Part shown: in pieces, positions 42,745-53,279 of the stretch | Numbering within the stretch: the first letter of the stretch is position 1 | How the letters are laid out: each line of letters opens with the position of its first letter | DNA from: Tretioscincus oriximinensis | Lineage: Eukaryota > Chordata > Lepidosauria > Squamata > Gymnophthalmidae | DNA length: 64,000 bases | Direction: 5' to 3' | Assembly: GCA_022410635.1 (NCBI GenBank) | Contig: JAJVDF010000190.1 | Location: 1,632,447 to 1,696,446, forward strand | Notes under the pieces: generated by a model | What the model was told of the DNA's origin: nothing | Databases searched by the model: none | The model's input: the letters and a program-made list of their open reading frames with translations, nothing else | Program-made: the position numbers and the translations under genes

Positions 42745-43862
42745 ATGGATTATTAAAAGTTGTGATCGAAAACAAAGGGTGGTAGTGAATGGACATTTTT
42801 TGGGGTGGAAAGAGGTGAGAAGCAGAGTACCCCAGGGGTCCGTACTAGGACCCCTGCTTTTCAATATATTCGTAAATGATCTGGATGCGAGGTAAATAGT
42901 GAAGTAGTCANGGTCACTAATGACACTAAACTGTTGGGGTAGTGAAAACTGAAAGTGATTCCAAGGAGCTCCAGAGTGATCTATTAAAATTGGGTGAGTG
43001 GGCAACAAAATGGCAAATGCACTTCAACTCAAGCAAGTGCAAAGTCATGCACATTGGGGCAAAGAATCTCAATTACTCCTATCAACTAATGGGAACCAAG
43101 CTTTTCCAGGATCTTGGGGAGTTGGTGGACAATTCAATGAAGGTGTCAACCCAGTGTGCAGCAGCAGCGAAAAAAACTAATTCATTTTTAAGGATAATTA
43201 GGAAAGGAATTGAAGTCAGCAAGTGTTGTTTTGCCTCTTTATAAAACTGTGGTGAGGTCACATTTAGAATACTGCGTACAATTCTGATCACCACATCTCA
43301 AGAGGGATATTGTAGAACTAGAGAAGGTGCAGTAAAGGACAACAAGCATGATTGAGGGGTTGTACGACCTCTCTTAAGAAATCCGGATGCAACNTCTGGG
43401 CCTCTTCAGCCTCCAAAGATAGCATTTGAGAGGTGATCTGATTGAAGTGTATAAAATCATGCACAGGATCAATAAGGTGAATAGAGAGGGCACTTCTTGA
43501 AACTGATGAGCAGAAGAGTGAGGGCACACAAGGGAAAGTATTTTTCACCCAGAAAGTCATCGGCCTGTGGAATTTACTTNCTGAAGAGGTGGTGGTAGCT
43601 AACAGCCTTTAAGGCAGGATTAGACAATTTCATGGAAGTCAAGGGTATAAACAGCTACTAAATTGGATGTCTTGATGCTGCCTCTGAGATGGAGCATCAG
43701 GCAGGATTCCTGAAATGCCATTTGCAAGGTGTTGAGAACAGTTGAAGATTTTNCTTTCAAGTGCTCCAGACTGCCCAGGTGCAATTGGTGGATCTCTGTG
43801 TGAGACAGAATGCTGGACTAGACAGGGTGTGGCCCATTTCTGCAAGCCTCCTCTTATGTCCT
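42745..43862 (+). pseudogene. CR1 LINE: reverse transcriptase C-half to 3' end
   Basis: The longest CR1 here. RT motif [19 protein letters not shown] is readable at 42824-42883. Where the catalytic F/YADD box should be, the sequence reads VTND (42913-42924), so the active site is lost. LGEWATKWQMHFNSSKCKVMHIG, LMGTKLFQDLGELVDNSM and FLRIIRKGIE follow (42942-43244), then the YCVQF-like block, the LIEVYKIMH region and 3' UTR to 'cttatgtc'. There are frameshifts and a deletion near 43480. It is inactive. Confidence 0.9.
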
Positions 43863-44353
43863 CAATTTTGATTTGATATGTCCTGCACTCCTCTAATGAA
43901 AACAGATGTGAAAATCAAGCGTGAAAATCAGACTGATATATTCCTGCTGGTAAATAGGTTAACCAAAGGCAAAAGGGGCCCAAGGTCCACTGCATTTTAG
44001 AACTGCTTTAATGAACTGTGTACAGCAGATGTGATGCTATTAAACAACAGAAATCTTTACTTAAGAACCAATTAAAGTTGCTAAATGACTTCAATGTATT
44101 TACTTACTCATCAGATTGGGTAGAAAACCCAGAAGCCCTTAGTATTAAAAGCAAAGTAATTAATTGCATCTTCCAAAGGAACTAGGGAGTCAGCAGGCAT
44201 ATAATATTCCCATTGAGGAAGAAATGCCTCTTCATCACACAAACCTTTCATCGGAAGGCTGACTTCACTGTGTGCCACAATATCCCCTTGCAGGAAGGAT
44301 GCTTTTGACCCAGTAGAACATCATGCTAAAAAAGAATCAGCCAAAAGATATTT
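43863..44353. other. Unassigned sequence
   Basis: No recognised feature. Confidence 0.5.
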
Positions 44354-45010
44354 GTTTATTTATTTACATTTATATTCCCCCTGTACCTGAAAGTCTTAGG
44401 GCAGATCACAATTAAAAAATAATAATAGGACAATTAAAAATTGAATAGTGCCTTCAAAAGGAGTAGAATTCACCTGATGTCTGAATGTTTACAGCCTAAC
44501 CTCAGTGGAGAGAGAATTCCACAACCTGGGGGATATCACAGAGAAGTCCCTCCCACAGGTCCACACCTCTTTGATGAGTGAAAGAGGTGGGACTGTCATA
44601 AGAACCTCATCAGAAGATCTAAGGGGACAAGTGGATATGTATGGGAAGAGATGTTTCTTCAAATATTTGGGTTCCAAGCCATTTAGGACTTTGTAAGTCA
44701 ATGTTAGTATCTTGAATTGGGCTCCATAGCGAATGGGCAGCCAGGGCAGTTCTCTCAGGACTGACGTAATTTGTGTCCAGCCAACTGTACCATGCAGTCA
44801 TCTTGCTGATGAGTTTTGCACCAGCTGCAGCTTCTGAACCTTCAAGGGTAGCCCCAGCTAGAGTGCATTATAATAGTCCAGTCTGGAAGTTATCAGAGCC
44901 AGGTTGTTCCTGTCCAAAACGGGTGGTAACTTTGGGCCATAAAGTGGCAGCTAAGGCAAGTGAACACAGCCTGAAGGGTTTTCACCCTGTGGAAAATCAT
45001 CTTCATTCAC
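44354..45010 (-). pseudogene. L2 LINE ORF2 C-terminus and 3' end
   Basis: The minus-strand ORF 44489-44701 has TYKVLNGLEPKYLKKHLFPY, PLRSSDEVLMTVPPLS and SVISPRLWNSLSTEVRL, the C-terminal part of L2-type ORF2. Upstream (44830-44880) the reverse strand gives the 'ctggactattataatgcactct' DYYNAL block and the 'ggggctaccctt' that follows. The 3' end 'ctaagactttcaggtacagg' with TTTA tail lies at 44354-44402. It is 5'-truncated, with frame breaks. Confidence 0.85.
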
Positions 45011-45234
45011 CTGCACCAACCACCCTGGCTCAGAATATTCCTCTGTGATTTTCACACCATCATAAGACAAGATAAGAACAAGCTGCATGTTTGCTATTAA
45101 GCTCTTGAAAGCTTAATAACAATGTTAACATTGCACATGGACACATTGAAAATGATAAAATAGGATAGCAAAGTTTTAACAACAGTGAAAACAATGTAAT
45201 CACTAGAATATTTGTGATATCTATACTACATNCT

Positions 45235-45400
45235 ATTCAGGATCTAATCCCTCATCTGTGGGGCACCTTCCCACATAACCTTAGGGCAGAAGAGGATTTA
45301 CATTGGTTCCTAAAAGCCTGAAAACCTTTCTCTTTAACTCACCAGAATGAACAATTCCCTGTGTGGACTAGGAACAATAGCTAGTTGTTGGACTGTATAT
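45235..45400. other. Weak L2-like segment
   Basis: On the plus strand 'ctgtggggcaccttccc' and 'cctaaaagcctgaaaacctttctc' resemble an L2 C-terminal block (LW...LP..L..F...LKT), but only weakly. Confidence 0.3.
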
Positions 45401-45600
45401 TGGACAGTTTTATGATATTCATGTGTCCGCACTCCTTTGACAAGTGAAGGCAGTAGGATCATCAGGGAAGCCCCACTAGAAGATTTTAAGGTGTGGGCAG
45501 TTACATACGAGAGGAGGGAATTGCAGCCAATACTATTAATCCTCACCAACATTATTGCCATAATTTTAAGTGCCTCTGGCTTTATGTGTGGAAGGCAAGT
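45400..45600 (-). pseudogene. L2 LINE fragment, diverged
   Basis: The minus strand reads YVTAHTLKSSSGASLMILLP followed by SLVKGVRT, aligning with PLRSSDEVLMTVPPLSLIKEVWT of the 44.5-kb L2. Confidence 0.55.
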
Positions 45601-47854
45601 AAGGCTGACAATGTTGCCAGTGTATTGCTAAGCTTTCCCCATAGAAAGTAAGTCTTGAGATGATGGCAAAGGATTTGAATCCAGGAAACATAAGTTGTAA
45701 GTATAAATCATAAATGTAATTTCTGCAAAATTCCATGAGTTCTGAGCCAAGTCCATTAGCAATCCTAAAATACAGATAATTTTAAAATGCCATCGCTAAA
45801 AAAACACAGTGAGCCAAAATCTCTACTTCAGAAGCATCATAATGCCTACAACAATAAGAAGTGTGACACGTCAAACAGGGAATTGCAAGAGAAGGATGAT
45901 AAGAGTTTTAAAATTCTGGAATTTCTGTCATGTGGTTTATCAGAAACCCTCCTAACAGAGTCTATTAAATCTCTACACATTTTCTGATATTCCTTTTTTA
46001 AAAAATTCTGCAGGGATATAATATGCTCAGTACCTCTCTCCCAGGTATACTGTATTTTTCCTACTGCTTTTAAAACCATTTTTGAAACATTCAAGGCTGC
46101 ACTGAGCTTATTTAACGAGACAGAGGCTGCGTCTCATGGGGGTGAAAGAAGCGGTTTTTGAGATCCGTGAAATGAATTCAATTCCCTCTGCCATTTTCTT
46201 CTCTTTCCAGCTCCATTTCATTGTGTGCGCAAGAATTGCATTGGCTTCTGGACTTAACGGCTGCACTGGTTCGGTAACCTGTTTTCTGAGTGTTCTCTTT
46301 CCGNGCTCCACTCCACCTTTTTTNAAAAAAAATGCCTCAAATAGTTTTGTTCAAATCCATAATTACTAAAAAAATAAAACAGATATTTAGTTTTGTGCAA
46401 AGCTAAAACCCACCTGTCCCCCCACCCAAAATCTTTAAAAATTGCTTTTGCCTCCTCAGGGATTAGAACAAAATAGAGGCAAAGCAGTAGTGCACAGCAG
46501 CTTCTGCAAATCATAGCCAGAGTATGGTTAGCCCCAAATAGGTAAAAAATCACTTTCATGCTTTTGAGAGAGAACTCCATTTNGGCAAAGTGTGGCTTTG
46601 CAAGCGACGCTTAGCAAAAACGCTCCCCCTGTGGATTATAGTGGAACTGCATGCGCCCAGTACAAAGCCACACAGCTTTCACTCCCTGTCGGGGTTCACC
46701 ATAAATATATTTGATATAAATATATACAANAATTGGTCCCCAGAAGCCCAGGCAGCCTGGATGTCAAATTTTGGGAAAATTTTCCTCTACAGGGTGTTGC
46801 AAGAGAGCTAATCTCTCTCCTCCTGCCCTGAAGCAGTCCCATTTAGCAGTTCCCCCTAGCCTATTGTCTCAAAGGGCACCCATTGTATCTGTAGCCCTGG
46901 CTTAATGGCATGAGTCAATTGCCCTGGAAAGTCCAGAGGAAGTCTTTTGTCCATCCCTTTACCTTGGGGTGACTGACAGGTCACAGGTCCTGGAAGCCTA
47001 AAGGGGTCACTCTTGTATTGCTCAAACCATACCCATATTTGGTTATTTCCTGACAGAGGCTGCGCCCCTTGGGAGGATGGAGACACAACCTGGGCCCACC
47101 TCCGGTCCACCCCAAACCACACCTTCTAAACTCCCACTTTCTGACATCACTTTTCTTGTACATGCCTTCTATTTGGAGTCAATAAAACCTGCAGCACAGA
47201 GGTGCTCTGGAGGCTTCCATGACCCACGTGGACCTCCTGGATCTTGCCTCACGATCTAAGTTTATGGCCTCTGTGTGAGTTCTTGATGGGAGTCAGATTT
47301 TACACGTGTCCATATTCTGACAATACGGCTGCCTCAGATGTGCAGGCATCTTAATAACGTGGTAAGCAAACCCCCATTAACTCCCATTTTTCCCCTTGTG
47401 AGAATGCAGCCAGAATTTGCTGAGATGCTTAGTAAATCTGAAGCTAGGCACCCATTCATTTCTCTCCCAATGTTTTCAGGTCATGGAGAAGGATGACACA
47501 GGATGGCATCTCATGCTAGGAAAATAGGGTTACATAAACAGNGGGCAGGAGTTTTGTGGAAAAGACGAATATTCACCAGGTGCAGATTANAATGCCTGTA
47601 GCATCAGGGGTAGGGGGAATGGATTACTGGGCCCTGTACCAGTGGCCCTCGATTATTTTGTCTACGATTATATTAGAAAGTTCAAAGCTGCCTGTTCTGA
47701 TATACAGGAGACTNATTTCATCTGTTCAACAAAAAGCACTTTTGGCCATAGCTAGAACAGGATAAGTAGNCACAATGTAGGCAGCTTTATCCATGCTAGG
47801 GCTCTGCACTGTAAAGCATCAGTATGGAGAAAGAGGGTGTTTTGCACCTACCCA
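45601..47854. other. Unassigned sequence, about 2.2 kb
   Basis: No family was identified. 'gacagaggctgcg' occurs at 46120 and 47056. The segment 46110-46760 has features of a mobile element (moderately GC-rich ends) but no inverted ends I can define. ORFs up to 108 codons contain Ns and no motifs. Confidence 0.4.
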
Positions 47855-48262
47855 TTTTCTCTATCACACAACATAAGGACCAGGGGACATTCCTTGAAAC
47901 TGATAGGCAAAAGAGTGAGGACAGACAAGAGAAAGTATTTTTTTCACCCAGAGGGTCATTGGTCTATGGAATTCTCTCCCAGAAGAGATGGTGATATCCA
48001 GCAGCCTGGATAGCTTCAAAACAGGATTAGACAAGTTCATGGAAGCTGCAAAGATGAATCTCTTGATCCTGCCTCCAGGATGGAGCAACTGGCAGGATTT
48101 CCAAAGNGCTATTTGCAGGGAGTCAAGAACAGGTGAGGGTTTTTCCTTCTTCTGATTGAGACTGCCCAGGTGAAATTGGTGGACCTCTGGGAGGGACAGA
48201 ATGCTGGACTAGAAGGGCTCTGGCCCCATTCAGCAGGGCTCCTCTTATATTCTTATGTTCAC
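47855..48262 (+). mobile_element. CR1 LINE 3' end
   Basis: It runs from 'tatcacacaacataaggaccagg' through 'ttcacccagagggtcattgg' and 'atggagcaact.gcaggatt' to 'cttatattcttatgttc'. Frame breaks are present. It is 5'-truncated at the same region as several other copies. Confidence 0.85.
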
Positions 48263-49214
48263 TGTTTTTCTTAAGTTAATATTACATAAAGTCCTTGGCT
48301 GAGTGACTTGCAAAAGCCTGGGTAATACTGTCCTGTAAACGACAGAAGAAATGCTCTTCTCATTTACTGGGCTGTTTGCAAGATGGATGATTCAAGCTGC
48401 CAGCTATCTTGTCAATCCATCACATCCATGTGGAGTATTAAGGATAAAGCTGACCATTGCACTAGCAATTCTNCGTAGCATGAGCCTCAAGCTTTGCAAT
48501 GTAGCCAACAGCACATGATCAAAAATTCCTCTTCTCTCCCTCCCCACCCACCTCCCATGCATCCCCTCTGCCTGGGTTTGTGATTAAAAGTTTGATCTTC
48601 TTCCTGTAATACAAAAAAAAAGGGGGGGGGCTTTCTTAATCCAACCCCCATTTTGTTGGCTCCTTCCCTCCCCTTCTGTCCTCTCCTCCAACCTGGGTTC
48701 TGCTCTGAATGCTAATGAGGTTTAATGCAGAACATCCATCACACGGAAAAGCCTGCTGAGCTTACATGGAAATTCTTAGTGGAAATATTGTGGCTATTTC
48801 CTCCAGCCTGTGAAGCTGATCAAACGAGATTTTTGTTTACTTCCCAGTTTTGACAGGTTGTCAGCTTTGGGATCAACTTGGCTCTCTTGACATTTGCAGA
48901 GCTACACAGGGGTGGGGGTTGCTTACCACTCATTGCTCCCAGACGGAGAAGGCAACCAGCAGCTGCTCATAGGATGCAGCCATGAAGGCAAGAGATTGAG
49001 ACAGAACAGGGGGAGGCAGGATTGTGTCCAGACATGAAACACAATGGGTGGCCTTTCTTGGTCTTGCAGCTGCATAACGGGAAGGTGGGACTCATAGGGA
49101 AAGACCCTGGTGCTGGGAAAGGTGGAAGGCAGAAAGAAAAGGGGACAGAAGAAGAAGAAGAAGAGATGGATAGATAATGGCTTTCAAATCCTGAAGCTGT
49201 AGATCAGGATGAGA
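48263..49214. other. Unassigned, apparently single-copy sequence
   Basis: No repeat was recognised. 48700-48900 has the balanced, complex look of conserved non-coding DNA. This is judged by eye, without any comparison. Confidence 0.4.
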
Positions 49215-49425
49215 AGTGGGGTTGGTTTTATACCCCACTTTTTTCAAACTGAAGGGAATCAAAGCAGCTTACAAAACCTTCTATTCTTCACAACAGACAC
49301 CCTGTGAACTAGGTGGGGCTGAGAGGGCTATGACTAGCCCAAGGTTACCCAGCTGGCTTTTTTGTAGCGGAATGCAGAATCGAACTGGGAGGCATCCAGA
49401 TAAGAGTGTGACATTCTAACCACAA
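49215..49425 (-). mobile_element. SINE-A, trinucleotide-tailed form
   Basis: The minus strand has a degraded head ('ttagaatgtcacactc'), B box 'agttcgattc' near 49380, a body 'aaaagccagctgggtaacctt', and a 3' end 'ctgctttgattcccttcagt..aaaaaagtggggtataaaac'. That end is the type shared with SINE-B and not the L2-like one. Confidence 0.8.
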
Positions 49426-49644
49426 TGAGAAAAGAGACACATTGGAAAGGACGCTGAGAAAGATTGAAGGCAAAAAGGTGAAATGGATAGCATGATGGAA
49501 GTAATGATCACGAGGTTAGGGAATCTTCTGGAAGAAGAGAACAGAGAGCTATGGCATGCTGTGATCCAAGGTTGGATATGATAACATCTGTTCTAAGTCC
49601 AAAGCCCAGAATTACTCTAGCCATAAGACTCAGGCAAGATCCAC

Positions 49645-49790
49645 ATAAGAACATAAAAGGAGCCCTGATGAATCAGGCCAGAGCCCACCTAGTCCAGCAT
49701 TCTGTCCCACCAATGGCACTTGGCAGTCTGGAACAGAAGAAGGCAAAATTTTCAGCTGTTCTTGAGAGCCTGNAAATAGAGCCAGGAGAC
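49645..49790 (-). mobile_element. CR1 LINE 3' terminus
   Basis: 'gaacataaaaggagccctgatgaat' to 'ggcagtctggaacagaag' and 'agctgttcttgagagcctg' match the CR1 3' UTR on the minus strand. About 145 bp remain. Confidence 0.82.
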
Positions 49791-50701
49791 TCTACATGCA
49801 ACTCCTAGACAGATCTTCCTCCTCCCCTGTCGGAATCAAGCATAGTTTCTTACATCTTGGGGAGGGTGGGGTCAGGCAGCAGACTCCCGGGTGCAGCTCC
49901 CAGGCAGGTTTCCCTTCTTTTTAAATGGAAGCATTTTGTTTGCAGCAAATCCCCAGCTTAGCCCTTACTTTTTCCTCAGAAAATGGCAGTGTTAAGCCAT
50001 TTCTTAAATGGTCACAGCGGTTTGACAATTTCAGTTTGGCTTAACCTGCACAAGGCAATCCTTTTTCTGCAGTGCCTTTGTATGTTTCAGAACACAGCAC
50101 TGCTTTTACTCACTTATACCCTTTTCCTGCAGATATCAAATGATCGATAATGGAGCCTCCGCAAGTCATGTTGTGTTTCCACCTAAAAGTTGTGGCCTTC
50201 ATTTGTGGTTAGAAACATTTTGTCTGTTCAATAGAATAGGAAGAAACGTTTCCTTTCCTCTTGTGCCTTGAACCCATAGGCTTGGGCACTGCAGGAAGAA
50301 ACCTTCTCTGTCACTCAGGGAAATCCCTTGAGCAAATCTACTGGTGTTTGAGTAAGAGTAAAACTATTATAGAAGCTTATCATCTCAGCTCTTTAAACAG
50401 TGGCTATCAGCTCTCCCCCGTCAGCTGACGGGATTTTTATTACTCTGCCTTAAAAATCTGTCTCTCGCCATGATAAGGATGACAACTAGATTCCTGTTAG
50501 CTCAGGAGTTTTGTCTGTCAGGCATTTTTCCTTTAGAACAGCCAGACATCTTGGCAAGCAGCCTTTCCTTGGGAAGCCTCGAGTCTACCTATGGATCTAC
50601 TGGTTTGTCAATATCTGTCACGGGATATTTCCTTATTATGAATCAAATCACTTGTTCGTTTAGGGCTGTGGTCCCAATTTTAAGAGAAAGTCCATCTCAA
50701 A
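49791..50701. other. Unassigned sequence
   Basis: No recognised repeat apart from a 16-bp palindrome at 50417-50432 (CCCGTCAGCTGACGGG), which contains a CAGCTG E-box. The function is unknown. Confidence 0.45.
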
Positions 50702-50913
50702 TAGGCTGACCAGATGACCCCTTTTTGGGAGGTTGTTGTTTGAAAAGCCATTTTTGGGATGCCTCCCATTTTTTTCTGAGGTAAAAGAAATGAAAAAAAA
50801 ATCTTTTTTTGAAAAAAAATTCCTCAGAAAAAACTGGGAGGCACCCCCAAAATGGGTTTTCAAACACACACACACACACACACACACCCAAAAGGGGTCA
50901 TCTGGTCAGCCTA
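50702..50913. mobile_element. Palindromic MITE, copy 4, with (CA)n in right arm
   Basis: 212 bp with TAGGCTGACCAGATGACCCC and GGTCATCTGGTCAGCCTA ends. The arms pair closely ('ttctgaggtaaaa' and 'tcctcagaaaaaactgggaggc'), except that the right arm has a (CA)n run at 50862-50886 where the left has a G/T-rich stretch. The flanks share only AAA, so the target duplication is not clear. Confidence 0.9.
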
Positions 50914-51214
50914 AAAGACAAACAGGAGTTTTATGAAATGGCCTGGTTGCAGCTACTCACATGACAGGCTGCCACAAGCCCACTGAAGTTGCAATCTTCT
51001 GCAAGAGGAAGCAGATTCCAGCTGCTAAAGTCACCCACCTACTTAATCTTCCTTCAGCCACAGCCCTATCTCTCCCCTGCCCATCCCCTCAATGGCCACT
51101 GCTAAAAGCCTCCAAATATTCCAGGCAGTTACTGCAGTTAGAATTTTCCAGTTGGCTCAATCTTTCTACATTCACTTTGATTTAACAAATTATTGGTTTG
51201 CTGAAAGACCATTT
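50914..51214. other. Unassigned sequence
   Basis: No recognised feature. Confidence 0.5.
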
Positions 51215-51722
51215 AGAACAAAAGAGGAAACTTGTGGAATCTTTTCGCCCATTTAGTCCAGCATTCGGCCTGTAGAATTTACTTCCAGTGGCCCACCAAT
51301 TGCACCTGGGCAGCCTCATACAGTTGTTCTCTACTATCTACAGATGATATTTTAGGAAAACTTCCTGTTGCTCCATCTTGGAGGCAGTATAAAGAGATCC
51401 ACCCTAATAGCTATTTATACCCTTGGTGTCCATGAACTTGTCTAATCCTGTATTAAAACTATATAGGCTGCTAGCTGCCACCACCACTTCTGGAAGTAAA
51501 TTACACAGACCAATGAACCTCTGAGTAAAATATATATTTTCCTTTGTTTGTCCCTACCCTTCCGCCCATCACTTTCAAGGATGGCTCCTGGTCCTAGTGT
51601 TGTATGATAAAAAAAGTATTTTTTTCTCTGTTCACCTTATCCATCCCTTGCATATCCCACCTCTTAAATGTTGTCTTTTGAGGCTGAAGAGGCCCAGACA
51701 TTGGAACCTGACTTCATAAGGC
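51215..51722 (-). mobile_element. CR1 LINE C-terminus and 3' UTR, diverged
   Basis: It has a 3' UTR (51215-51400) and coding traces to 51722 on the minus strand ('cctctgagtaaaatatatattttc', 'ctgttcaccttatccatccc', 'gaggctgaagaggcccag'). There are stops and a deletion around 51655. It is old. Confidence 0.85.
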
Positions 51723-51769
51723 AAATACTAAAGTTGAAGTTCAAATATGTTGCCTTATAATTAGAAGAC

Positions 51770-51975
51770 AGTGTTCACCAGAAAATACCTTGAACCCAAG
51801 AAAGATTGAAAGGAAACGAAGAAAGACATGGCCATGGATGAGATAGATACTGTAGATAGTGAGCTTGGTTAGATTTAAGAAGGCAATGAAAGGCAGAACA
51901 GGTTGGCAAGTTCTGATCAATGAAATCACAAAGAGTTGCACATGATTGGACAATTAACAATAGCACCAACAATAG
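51770..51975 (+). mobile_element. RTE-BovB-like LINE 3' end
   Basis: The blocks 'agaaagacatggccatgg', 'ggcagaacaggttggcaag' and 'aaatcacaaagagttgcaca' followed by 'tgattggacaa' follow the 3' end of BovB-type RTE LINEs, which terminate in a short AAC/ACA-rich tail, seen here as 'aacaatagcaccaacaata'. There is no open coding part. Confidence 0.65.
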
Positions 51976-52019
51976 GAGATGTCAAGGAGAGCATCCTTAC
52001 CATAGAATATTAAGAACTA

Positions 52020-52265
52020 ATAGGAACATTGGTTGTTTACTTCTTTGAGGTACATGTAATCCAAATGTTTAAAATGAGCAGTGGCTGATCATTGGTCAAA
52101 TAGTGAGGAGTATTCTAGAAAGGTCCAAAATTGGATATTCATTGGTTGAGGGACTCCAGGCCACACTATAAAAGGGCACTGTTTTGATGAGCTCATTGCT
52201 CCAATTCTGATTCACTTACCAGCCACAGAACTGAATAATAAATTATTTTCTCATTATCTCAATGA
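52020..52265 (+). mobile_element. Probable LTR (or LTR-like promoter-poly(A) cassette)
   Basis: Three ATTGG (inverse CCAAT) motifs (52091, 52130 approx., 52141), a TATA box (52167-52174) and an AATAAA (52237-52242), about 70 bp apart and followed by a T-rich stretch, follow U3-R-U5 order. The boundaries and a target duplication could not be fixed, so it could also be an unrelated promoter-like sequence. It does not resemble the 6.7-kb LTR. Confidence 0.5.
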
Positions 52266-52289
52266 TGGTGTGATTATTCAGAAGCTTTG

Positions 52290-53165
52290 GTGGGCTTTTC
52301 AGGAAACTCTTATGTGGTGCATCAGAGTCATGAAGATGTTCAGCTTCCACATTATCAGCACAATCTCACAACACCATGCAAATCCTGCCTAAGAAAGTTA
52401 CAATTTTTGGAAGGCACCAGAATCTTTTCTGACTGGAAACAGCTCTCCAGAATCTCTAGTAAGAAATTGTTCTTCTTGCCTGCTTTTTCAAAGCTGGATT
52501 TGCCAAGTACAAAACAGAAGATCTCCTACTGCTGTAGCATGTGACCAACTATAAAGCAAAGTACCTTCCCCTGGCATTATATACCAAGCACATTTCATGC
52601 TAAGTGTGAAGTCATGTTGCAAAAATGATTAAAAGCGGATTCATCCATATTTAAAACTATCTGAGCCGACATTGCACAAGCTGTATATTTAGCCATTTCA
52701 CTACATTGCATGTTGGTTGCCCGTGTTTGCCACAATCCTCAAGTACTTAATACTGCAGTCAGATTGCAGAAACTGTGGCTTGATTTGCACATATCTAACT
52801 TAGGTTGCAGGCACATGGGGGGTGCAGAGTGCGATGATACTTACATGATGGTGAGTTAGACTGCCCAGATTTCCTGAGCCCCAAACTGGGGTAACTAATA
52901 TTCATACTAATTTGCAAGTTCATGAATATGCAGATCACCCACCAACATGCATACCCCTCCAAAATCTCTGCAGAGAAATCTGCGAAGCATGTGAGGATTT
53001 TTTAAAGTGCATGAGAATTTTTAAAGTACATGAGATTTTTTTGAAAAATGTGAGAAATTTGATTTTTTTTATTTTTTACTGAGGGGAGTGTGCCTTCAGG
53101 AGCTGGCCCCAGTTGCCTGAGACCCCTAGTGGTGGTGCAGTGAGTTTTTTTTTAAAAAAAGTATT
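52290..53165. other. Unassigned sequence
   Basis: No recognised feature. Confidence 0.5.
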
Positions 53166-53169
53166 TAAT

Positions 53170-53276
53170 TTTTTTTTCCTCAGCAAAAAATGGGGAAATG
53201 GCACTCCCCACCGGGAGGGCAGAGTAGGCAACCCAAAACTGCCCCCCCCCAAAAAAGGGATAATCTGCTCAGCCTA
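53170..53276. mobile_element. Palindromic MITE, copy 5, mostly right arm
   Basis: 'tcctcagcaaaaaatgggg' followed by 'ccaaaaaagggataatctgctcagccta' corresponds to the right arm of the palindromic family, with insertions. The left arm is not clearly present. Confidence 0.6.
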
Positions 53277-53279
53277 TGA

